From Bedellia somnulentella (lineage: Eukaryota; Arthropoda; Insecta; Lepidoptera; Bedelliidae): a stretch of DNA of 64,000 nt. The stretch covers positions 9,362,001 through 9,426,000 of the forward strand of contig OY755171.1 in assembly GCA_963576735.1 (NCBI GenBank), written 5' to 3'. Position 1 is the first letter of the stretch, and each line of letters starts with the position of its first letter. The translations under genes and the position numbers were made by a program. This document shows positions 50,991-62,000 of the stretch, one piece after another. A model generated the notes under the pieces. That model saw only the letters and a list, made by a program, of their open reading frames with translations, did not search any database and had not been told where the DNA came from.

Positions 50991-51384
50991 AGCGACTAGC
51001 GACTACGCTTTTGCATCGGTCAGATACTACGCCGTAGTCATGTATATTGAATTTTTAGGAATAAAAGTTACTAACAGTAAAAAGGGATTATATTATTAAG
51101 ACTTCTCTGTACGTCTGTCTGTCAATAGCTGCATCCCATGAACCAAGTAAGACAAATGAAATTTACTATACGTATATGATGTATTTATATTACCGCCACA
51201 AAAACATGATGAGTTAATTTTGCTCGATATTGATTGCAGGTACTAGCTTTACAAAGATTTAGCTACTAGAATAAATTAATGATTAATTAATATGACAATA
51301 TGCTTTACATAAGATTGAGCTACTAAAATTGAAAACTAATATTAAATTATTTAAATTAATATTTCACATACACAGCAATGTGTA
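50991..51384. other. AT-rich stretch, no gene seen
   Basis: No reading frame or repeat family was recognised apart from a 'tagcgactagcgactacg' doublet at its start. Confidence 0.4.
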
Positions 51385-51625
51385 GTGTCGGCATAGAATA
51401 GCACTACCCCATTTCTTCCGGTGGGTGTACGTAAGAGGCGACTAACGATATTGGGGCTTTTAAGGGATTTTTGGGCGATGCGGTTGGAGACCCATCGCCA
51501 ACAACCTTTATTCTACCATCTTTTCCCCACTCAACTTCCAAAAGTGGCTGAGGAATTTGTAATTCCTTAGCTCTGGCTACCCCTTCTAGGGATTTATAGC
51601 CGTGAGTATATGTATGTATGTATGT
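51385..51625 (+). repeat. Family-A interspersed repeat (best-preserved copy)
   Basis: It runs from 'gtgtcggcatagaatagcac' through 'gtaagaggcgactaacgata' and 'cttccaaaagtggctgagga' to 'atagccgtgagtatatgtat', with a (TATG)n tail. No TIRs, pol III boxes or coding frame are seen. The microsatellite tail suggests a retroposed or Helitron-like nonautonomous element. Confidence 0.8.
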
Positions 51626-51807
51626 ATTTCACATACATGTCTTTTTTCTTAGTAATTTTGTCGCAAGAACAGCTCGCACTTGGCCGGGGAATTTTTCTTT
51701 TTATTCATTATGTTATTTATTTCGCCCAGATAGCCTCGATGAGACTACTACAGGTGCATAATCACTATGGTTTTATTACAGATTTTGCTTGTTTGCTGTA
51801 TAATGTT

Positions 51808-52060
51808 GCTTAGAATAGCGCTACCCCATTTCTTCCCGTGGATGTTCGTAAGAGGCGACTAAGGGTAGTTGAGCTTTTTAGGTGATTTTTGGGCGATTTG
51901 TTTGGAGCAAGACCCACCACCGTTGTCACCCGTCACTAAAAACCTTTTATTTTGCAATCTTTTCCCCACCCAGTGTTTTAAAAAAACTTATTCTGAAGTG
52001 CTCTGGCTACCCCTTTAAGGGATTTATAGCCGTAAGTCTAAATATGCCTATGTATGTATT
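51808..52060 (+). repeat. Family-A interspersed repeat
   Basis: Second plus-strand copy 180 bp downstream, from 'cttagaatagcgctacccca' to 'gggatttatagccgtaagtc'. Confidence 0.75.
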
Positions 52061-52194
52061 TTGCTTGTGTTAATTGTTTGATTAGGTTTTAACCTACTGT
52101 ATTCAATCTTGTTTTGTTACTCTTAGTGACAACCACGTTAGGCTTTCATCAATTCTCTATTTTCTTTTTTCTAAAGTCGCATGTCTAGTCAATT

Positions 52195-52430
52195 TATTAT
52201 AGTTGTTATAGGGGAGGGGACACATCGTGTGCACATAATGTAAGTTGTACTCAGTCATGTGACCATGTTTTCGTACAAAACGGCGAAAGGCCTAGCTGCT
52301 TTCTATCACTTGAGTACAATGTTCAAGCAAAACGTGGGTACTCTGAGCACCAGGTGACAATTTCAAGTGATGTTCAGAAGTATTAGTATCTCTACTAACC
52401 CCTCCGGGGATATTACGGTAAAATAAATGA
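52195..52430 (+). mobile_element. 5'-truncated tRNA-derived SINE
   Basis: Matches 29087-29441 from 'ggggacacatcgtgtgcaca' to 'acccctccggggatattacg'; the tRNA-like head is absent. Confidence 0.65.
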
Positions 52431-52741
52431 AATATAATAGTTTGATGTTAAATTAAATATTTTAATGTATAATATAAAATTGGTAACAACGAAATTGGAA
52501 CATCGATACTGAGATATATAACAATCAGTAACAATATATTGTTTACAAATGGCTTACAGAGTTTAAATGAAATACATAATTTATCTCGTGCTTCGTAAAT
52601 ACAAATATGGGAATTCGCGCGCTATGTATTAACTAAATTGGCTAGATGAAGCTTAAGGTTAAATAATCTAGAAATAGGTTATTCAGATAGTCTTCTTATA
52701 AATTTTTAAAATTTTAGATTTCAATTAGGAGAGGTTATTTA

Positions 52742-53065
52742 TTAGATATCATTGAAAACGAAATGGAATGGCCCAGTCATGTAGTTCACCATACTAGTCA
52801 CAACTTTAGGGGGTGGGCCGTTCCAATCTATGTCGAAACTTTCCACCATTCGAGCTATAAACGTGTTAATTTCTAACTCAGCAATCCGACGACCAATACA
52901 CATCCTTACTCCAAATCCGAATGGCTGAGTTGTAAATGGATGAGCAGAGCTGTAATGTAGTGGATGATTTGTGTCGACGATCCATCTTTCTGGTATGAAC
53001 TGATCTGGTTGAGGATACTGGCTCTCCAGCTTTGATAAGTGCTGGTGGCATAAAAACATGTCTAT
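52742..53065 (-). CDS. P450 exon 9 (PERW and haem loop, stop)
   Basis: Acceptor tacattttcag; 107 codons and TAA. Encodes PDQFIPERW and FGFGVRMCIGRR. AATAAA overlaps the stop codon (52743-52738), too close to be the only poly(A) signal. Confidence 0.92.
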   Translation of the reverse strand: MDMFLCHQHLSKLESQYPQPDQFIPERWIVDTNHPLHYSSAHPFTTQPFGFGVRMCIGRRIAELEINTFIARMVESFDIDWNGPPPKVVTSMVNYMTGPFHFVFNDI

Positions 53066-56000
53066 CTGAAAATGTATATAAAAACACATAAAAAATAATT
53101 GTTATTTAAAAGTCCTCTAATACTCTTTGGTTTTATTCTTTGACCTACCTGACTTTAATTAACTGATGAAGAAATTACATACATACATATACTCACGGCT
53201 TTAAATCTCTAAAAGGGGTAGCCAGAGCTCAGCCATTTTTGGAAAGTTGAGTGGGGACAAGATGGTGAAATAAAGGTCGTTGGTGATGGGTCTCCAGCAG
53301 CATCGCCCAAAAATCTCTTAAAAGCCCCAATGCCGTTAGTCGCCTCTTAAGTTACACCTTCTTATGAAGAATTATGTATCATAAAGAAAAAAGATAGTGA
53401 AAGTGGTGGTCAATAGAACAACTAAAAGTGTTCATTTAAAATAAAAGAGAGGTCTGTTTGTCGGTGGACCAATTCTTCAGTAGCACGAAAGTATGGTGAC
53501 TGACGCGGCACGTGCAAGACACTGCTTTGGCGGAGGTTTACCGAGCTGCTTATAAGGAGAGGGATTAATATGTGGCAATTTTATCTTTTTATTTATTCAA
53601 AATATTAACATTGACAGTAGTTTTTTATAGAAGTAAAGTTTATAAACTACAAACGAAACATTTAAAGAAATTCACCGCTCTCAGTGAAGGGTAACGTGCC
53701 CAATATATAAGCAGCATTTGTTCTTTGGATGGCCAAGCTAATGCGTTGATCGAGGTGGCTGCCAACTCTGGGATCACCACATACTTCCACAAGGCGGGTA
53801 GGTAGGTCTTTATAGAATAGCTGCGCCTCGTTGCCCCACGGGCCGAGAGTTCAAACGGCGAAAGAAAAGACATGATAGTCATTTTTCAAAATAGAATAAA
53901 TACGCCGTTTGAAGCCTCCAGGTGTCGCAACATCTTAAAAAAATATGTTAATTTGGGAACGACAAGTTCATCAGTTTTTGTTTTATTGTTTAAAATAATG
54001 AAATAACTCTCCAATATTTAAATTTTTTGAACAAACTTTATACTAGCTTGGAAATTTGTGTTTTACGAATAACCGGTCAAAATTGTCAATCCCAATCCAA
54101 AATACCCATGTTGCTGATGTCAATCAATGAAAGAAAAAATTACTACGTACTCCTTTAGGAATAGAATATCCCAATAAATTATATTCTTTCGTCGTTTGTC
54201 GCATGTTTCCCGAGACGACCGGCATCATTCTCATCGCCTCTTTCAAGCATGCTCTCAAATACGGACGGCTATCATTTTCCTGCGTTGATTTAATTTCTTC
54301 TCTCAGTTTTTCCTGCTTTTCTTTGTTTGTCGCAAGCAGATACAGAGTAGATAGTGCTGTATTAGACGACTGCAAATAAAACACATACTGATTATATTTT
54401 ATTTGTTATAAACTTTATCAGTGATTTTAGAGCATATCATGCCCTTTTTAATGATTGTTAAGGCCTGAGTAACGATAAGTAATTATAAGTAAACATCAGT
54501 GGCCGCATAGTAAGAAATAAATGCTAGGATTGTTAAGGATATCTTATTAAGTTAAGGTATGTCATGGGATACGCAGACGTATTACATATAATATATATAT
54601 TTGCTATGATATTTATTTATTTTTATTGATATATTTTTTTAATTAATTAAGACACTTGTGCCGGACATGTCTGTCGAATGCATCCGGAAAAATGGGCTAA
54701 AACAGCCACTGAATGGGTGCCACCAGATAGGGGAAGGACCAGGAGGAGATGGAGGGATGACCTGGACAAGTTCGATCCAGAGTGTTTGGGTACAGCTTCA
54801 GACAGGGATGTGTGGGCTCAAGATTGTGAGGCCTTTGCCCAGCAGTGGGAAACGAATTACGCTGTAAAAAAGGCACTTGTAAGTATCTCGGATTTCATCT
54901 GATCTTTTTAATTATTAAATTAATCGTTTTGCCTTGAAAATACTGATGTCATCTACAAAAATGGTATCATAGGTTCATATGCCCTAAAAAATATGTCAAA
55001 AAAAAACACTCTTACCAAAAAGTTGAGCCTAGGTATAATTATTTGACATTTTGAAACCACAGTGTTAGAACTCCCACTAGCCTAGTCCGCGGCATATGTA
55101 AATAAATTAACTGAATCTATACAAATATTATAAAGCTGAAGAGTTTGTTTGTTTGTTTGGACGCTAGGATCTTAGGAACTACTGGTTTGAATTGACAAAT
55201 TCTTTTTGTGTTGGATAATCTATTTATTGAGGAAGGTTTTAGGCTATATACATAGATGTACTAATAAAAAACCGTAGATAAGTCATGCGCGCTCATAAGT
55301 GGCACTTAAAAAAAGGCTAAATGGCTCATCTGACTTTAGTCGCGCACTAGCTGCCGTCGCAATCGTTGACCTGTTTTGGCGTGTTTGTTTATCAAAATAA
55401 TCGAGAATGCCGTCGTGTGTGATGTGATTTTGCACAGACTATAGTAGAAAAGCTACTAAAATGATGAGATTACTTATCATTCGTAAGTATTATAAATTTA
55501 CAACGTTTTAATTATAATTTATAATAAATCGTGTGTCTTAATTATTCTTTGTCAAACGGTCGTCTTAGTGTCATATTTCACGACGGTACAGAGAAAATAT
55601 GTTTATCTCTTTTTAGCGCTTGCTTTAAGATATGCTATCTCGCCTACATTTCAAATGTATTTCTTGGTGTGTTGTTTGGATATACTACTAGTGGTGTGTG
55701 TTCATCTGCCGCAATCGGTGCCACTCGTAAGCGCCGGTTTCCTCGTTTATGACCTATCTTACATTTTTTAATCTATGGCTATATATCATTTTACGCTGCA
55801 ACCAAAAAGAGCAAAGAATCAGCGAAAAATGTTGCAAAAACGGGGATAATTATTCATATTTTAAGGCTTCCGTTGTGTGCGCTGCGTAAACGGCTTAAGT
55901 TACCCAAAAAGTATGTATAAAGGAATTATTCCTCTTAAAATGATCTAAAAAAATGACCGCAACAGTATATATGTCTATCTTTTAAGATTGACTCACTATA

Positions 56001-59000
56001 ACCATTTTTATGGTAGTCAAATTTGGTCGAAATTAATGCATTATGGCCAATTATTTATTTGCCATAATTTTTTATCAACATAATATTAACCTTTATCCAA
56101 ATAAATGTGTTGTTGATTAAGAGTTCTTAATTGTAAACAAAATTGTCCTTGACATCACTTAATTTAAATTAACATCTTAGAAGAGAATACAATTTTAAAA
56201 TTACTGCGCAACAAAATTGACACGTATGCACGAAGCGCAAGACAAGACGGATAGACTGACTCAGAATCAATGCTCAGCCGAAACTACTAAACTTATAAAC
56301 TAACCTACATACATACATACATATACTCACGGCTATAAATCCCTAGAAGGGGTGGCCAGAGCTAAGGAATTAGAAATTCTCAGCCACTTTTGGAAAGTTG
56401 AGTCGGGAAAAGGAGGTAAAATAAAGGTTGTTTGTGATGGGTCTCCAACCACATCGCCCGAAAATCCCTTAAAAGTCCCAATACCGTCAGTCGCCTCTTA
56501 CGTACACCCACCGGAAGAAATGGGGTAGTGCTATTCTAAGCCGACACTACACAGTATAAATACAAACTTTAAATTTATAATGTAAAAAAATTGTGAGGAC
56601 ACTATGAAAAACACCTTTTTTCTCATCGCATGACAGAGACCCTCAACGGGTCAGTTAAATATTTCAGTTTTACGACGTGAAGGTCAGCTAGTAATAAATA
56701 AATTGATAAATTTATTAAATAATTTTTAATTTAAATTTGCAAAACTGCAGAGGTTACGTATGATTTGTAAATAGATATTTACATCCAAACTTTTTTAATT
56801 GATTTGTCGAAGTTTAAGGTAAATATACATGAAACTTACAGAATCGACACCAGCAAACAACATGTCGGATGCCATTATAACTGCTGTATTTACATCTATT
56901 TCCAATAACTTCTCCAGTATTCCTTTTTCTTCATCTGTTCTTTGCCCTTGCGTTGCTTTCAAATCGACTATCGCACGATTGACAAAATATTCTCCCAATC
57001 TATGAAAAGATTTTATAAGAGAAAATTCGTAACAAAAATGTTTCTTAAGTTATTTGTTTCAGAAGATTAATGACATAAAAAAAGAGATTGATGAATTTCC
57101 TACAGTCATTTTATACGCTGCCCGCCAATTGTTTCTTGTAATGGCAAAATAAAACACATTTCACTTATAAAACAATCGTTGCTACTGATTTCTAAAGTTA
57201 AATTAAAAACATACAGTTTCTTTTTATTCCTTATATTACGGCTGTGTTAAAATAACTTAATTATTGATGGGATGTAGTGACCCTTTGTTCTAATTCACAG
57301 GCATACTTTTTCTCCATATACATTTTTTGAATTATAAAACACAACATTGTTGGTTATGAGGTCCAGCCACATCGCCCAACTATCACTTCAAATGTCCCAA
57401 TACCCAAAGTGACCTCTTACGACACCAGCGGGAGGAATAAGGTTAGTACTACCGACAATATACAGCTGCTACAAAGCTACGCCATAACTCACTTATTGCT
57501 TACAATAAAGGAAATAAAATGTAGCTACTTACTCCATTTGCTGTGCATATAGTTTCATAGCTTTTCTAAATTTTCTGGTTGGATAATATCACCAGAGGCT
57601 AGGTTTGAACTCAAGATCTTCACCAATCGTGAATATTTCATGGACACAGTCGATCAACTCCCTCACCGGGGAATCATCAGGTAAATTTGGATCCAGACAT
57701 CCGATTCTTCCTCCAAGTGCTACTGTGCCGATGGATTCTAAAGACCACTTATTCATTTCAATATCGAGGTCTTTTTTCACTTTATTATCTTTTGCCCGTA
57801 AATTTCTTATCCTAAATTTAAGCAAAGCATTAATGTGTGAACATATGTTACTTACATGTTAATGTTATGTTTAGAGTTATGAAATCCACTATAATTGTTT
57901 TAAATATTCATCCGGTGCATAAACTACCCTTATCTTAAATTGGATCAAGATTAGTCCAGTAGTTTTAACTAAACACGCAGACATTCAAAAACATACATAG
58001 ACTGTCGTTTTAAACAAATAAAATAGTTTGGCAATTTTGTAGACTATAATATTACCTTTGCACCATATCCAAAGCAACTTCGTCCAACACAGATCTGTAT
58101 AATTTTATGGTCTTCGGTTGCATCAGTATAGGATTTACTTTGGTACGGAACTCTCGCCAATTCTGATTGTGACTGAAAAATAAAATGATATTTGAATGGT
58201 ATTGCTCTATTCTCGTAATACCTTGTACAAAACAATGCCTCTGCATTATATAAATATCGTATATCGTGTATCAAACCGAGATCTTTTTTAAGTAGAGCAA
58301 CATAGAAACTACCTAAGTTGTCCACCTTTTTGAGCGTTTGGCTCACGGCCCGGAGGTCTTTGGCTTGACGCTCACAAATTAAGATTATGATTTTGTCAGG
58401 ATATCGCAAACTGAATCACCTGATTATGCAGACCCGAAAATTTAAATGAGTATATGCTTTGGAAAACACGTTAAACCCTCGGTCCCGGCTACTTTAATGG
58501 TACTACCATCATTAAAGTCTACCCAACCGCGCCGAACCAGGTTCATGAAATGAATATGACTCGTCGTTTCAAGCCACTCTGTGTGGACATAAATTGACTG
58601 TCAGAAAGTTTGTATGCACATTTGCAGTCAGGATGATTTCCCTTATCGTTACCAACCATGATAAATTAACCGATCATATGATTTTAGAAAAGTCAAATTG
58701 ATGTCGGCGCGACCCGGAATTTAAAACCACACGCCTGTCTGCCTGAAAGGTGGGTGTTCTACCCATTGAGCTGTCACAGTTGATTAATTAAAATGACTGA
58801 AATAAAATCGCTTAGGTAAAAAGACATAAACATACTCAGTTATTAGTCCTGTTGGTTTCAATGACTCCTCTTTTGTTTTTCTGTAGTATTTACGGAAGTA
58901 TTCCAATGAATAAAACCCATTTCTTATTGGCATTTCAGTTTCTCCGCGTAATACCTGAAAAATATTTTAAATTGGTACACATCAACTGGTACAAAATCAA

Positions 59001-62000
59001 AATGTAGAAAATCAAAATGCTTTAATTAAGAAAGATTTAAAGAACGTCTATCATAATGGACGAAATACATAAAATACAAAATTCAAATATATAAGTTTGA
59101 AATACATAACTTCAATTTATATAATTCGGGGATATTCGGCGTGAACGTTTATGTTATGTTATGTCAAATAATATAGAGAGATACAAAAATAACTAACACA
59201 AAAATAACAATATTTAAGTCCAAATTGAGAATTAAACCATACTTACCACCATATTTGAAACGGTTCAAGGTATCAGAAAATATATTTTACCTGCGCTATA
59301 GCTTCAGGATCGCGTAGAAATATAACAGGTGGTCGACCCAGCATAGAGTCTTGTTTAAAAATAGGTCCATAAGAATCTCCCATGGTTTGCAATAGCTCAT
59401 TTCTATCCATTTTACCAAATTGTCCTGAAAATTTAGTATCTTACATCAAAATAGTAAAGTTGGAGAAAAATATTCTTTATTTAAAATTTAAATAATATTC
59501 GCGAATAGGGACACTATTTTATTTATTGACATGTGTGATAATATTTTTTTATCAATGGAACCGACTTCACAGTTATTTGATGGAAAACTATTTTTCCATA
59601 CAAAATGCGTCAGTAATAAGGGTCATCTATCAAGATATGTTTTGCAATATTTTTACTAGATAGGTATGAATGCTCCGCGATGCCAAATCGGAGCAAAGTT
59701 TCGCACCACTTTTGTAATTGATTGACCATTCATAAAGTAATCGCGTATCATACAAACAAACAAAAACAAAACAATCCAATTGAAAACCTTCTTTTTTTGA
59801 AATCATGAATCAATTAAAATAAAATTATATGAAAATGTATCTGAATTTCCTATCCATTACTTTTATAATAAACGAATAAATATACGGACATAATACACAG
59901 ATCAAGTTATCCCCAAACCAAGTAAGACTTATATTATGGGATATTAACTCAACGATTTATTTAATATTATACAATAATCATATAAATTACATCCAAGACA
60001 ATAATTTATGCTCTTCACATTAATGTTGCTCTCAGCGGGGTCACCCACCCACAACCTCCAGTCCGAGATGCTAGTCACCTATCCACTCGGCCACGGACGT
60101 CATCAATGTGTTATATCATAGTGTAATAATGACTTATCAGTTTCGTTGTTAAAATTGAAATCACAATAAAGTTTAAAAAATACTTAATTTATAATCTGCT
60201 TTATACTTTAACTAGCTTTTTGCCCGCGACTTCGTCTGCGTAGAAAAAAGCATTTTTTGCATCCGGTTTACATCCAAAATACCGAAACACTATCTCAACT
60301 TCTGTTTTTTTATATTTATATTCCCACGGGCGTAGTAAAGGACATCAAGGACATTGAGGCTTTTAAGTGATTGTTGGGCGATGCAGTTGGTTGGTTGGTG
60401 TTGGTGGATGAAGAATTACTATCTCTGAAGCTATGGCTACCCTTTTATGGAATTTATCGACGTTAGTATATACTCATGAATGGTTGATTTCATAAATTGA
60501 ATCGCACCAAGTTTTATGTTTCTAGATACAAAAATTACAAAAATCTCTATATTAACTTTAATTTGCTATAACAGCCTCTTAGGGGTTGAGTTCCAAAAAA
60601 TCCTTTTAAATTGTTCATAAGAATCGTGAAACAAACCATTTTGTACCAAGTTCCTTTGTTCAGAAATGAGTATATCTTTAGTAAGTACAGATACGGATAG
60701 TAATTTGGCGCTCGGCGGCAGCCCGGTGCTGCCCCCTGCACTGGTGATAGTGGGAGAGCTTGCAGCGATTGCTCGGGAATATGGGGATGGTTAGTGGTGG
60801 ATCTCCATCCATAATAATCGCTGAAATGAAGAGGTAGTACTTGCTATTATTATATATATTGTTATTTTAAGCAAACGAAACAAAAAAATATACAAAAAGC
60901 TTGAATCATGTGAGATACGAACCCGGAACGATTAATTCATAATAGTTATAATTAAATAATCATAGTAGTAAGTTATACCGCTCCGCCACGGGACGTTACC
61001 GGCGGTGTCAAATTTTTATTACGCTATATTTTATATAAGTCAGACTATTGACAAACAAATTTGTCATTTTAATGTATGTAATTTAATTATTGTGATGAAA
61101 ATGGACGCAACCCCTTAATCTTTCCAAAATGACCATTACCGAAGAGTCTGATATGAAGTCCATCGATGAAAAAATAATTGCTGCAATATGTTGAGCCATA
61201 TATGAGTTAACGTTCTTTGATGCTTCTGTTGGAACCCTTGCGAATTCCTCTTTTTCTAGGATTCATCATCGTTTCATTTGGCTACTAAAATTAAATGTTT
61301 ATACCCGTTTGCAATATATAAGTAGGTGTAAAAAAACAGTTTAGACAATAATTCAAATAGTACATCATCCCTCGGGAATTTCTTATTTTCAGGGATTCAT
61401 TATCGTATCATTTAGCTACTTAATTTACATGTTAATATTAGTTTGCAATATATTACTTTGTTTTAAACGACACACAGCGCCATGACCAATCCATCCAGCC
61501 AGCAAACAATATTTTTGTTTTCCATTGGGAACATATTTTTTCCCGGGATAAAAAAGGCTTTTAACTATACGTCTGCTAAATTTCAAAGCAATTGGTTCAG
61601 TAGTTACGATGTAAAAGCGGAACAAACAAACAAAAAAACTCACTTTCCGTGTTTGTAATATTAGTATGGATTTAAATATCGCGTTAAATTGGGCATTTAT
61701 CATTTCCATCCAACACGTTTAGTCATGAGTACTGAAGTGCTCCTTATTGGATAATAGTACTAAAGTTATAAAAAAATACTTGGCATACATACATATTGCT
61801 TTCAATAAATCGATTGTCTTATTGTATATTTCAAAACAAGGCTTATAAGTCACTCCTCTTTTCTACCCACGGGTGTCGCAAGAGGCGAGTAAGGGTATGG
61901 GGCTTTTAAAGTTGTTTTTGGGCGATGCAGTTTGAGGTCCATCACCATCGATACTTTATTTCTACCATTATCATCACTTCAAACCCTATCAACTTCTAAA

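Noticed and set aside
53640..53882. Minus-strand 80-codon frame in P450 intron 8
   Set aside because: The opposite strand (SICSLDGQANALIEVAANSG) looks equally plausible as repeat debris. Neither could be assigned to a family.
55531..55771. Two overlapping plus-strand frames in P450 intron 7
   Set aside because: No recognised motif or splice context; probably chance frames, perhaps tied to the THAP-like debris just upstream.
60025..60103. Functional tRNA-Ser gene
   Set aside because: Box A is good, but box B and the acceptor stem do not hold up. It is better explained as a SINE head.
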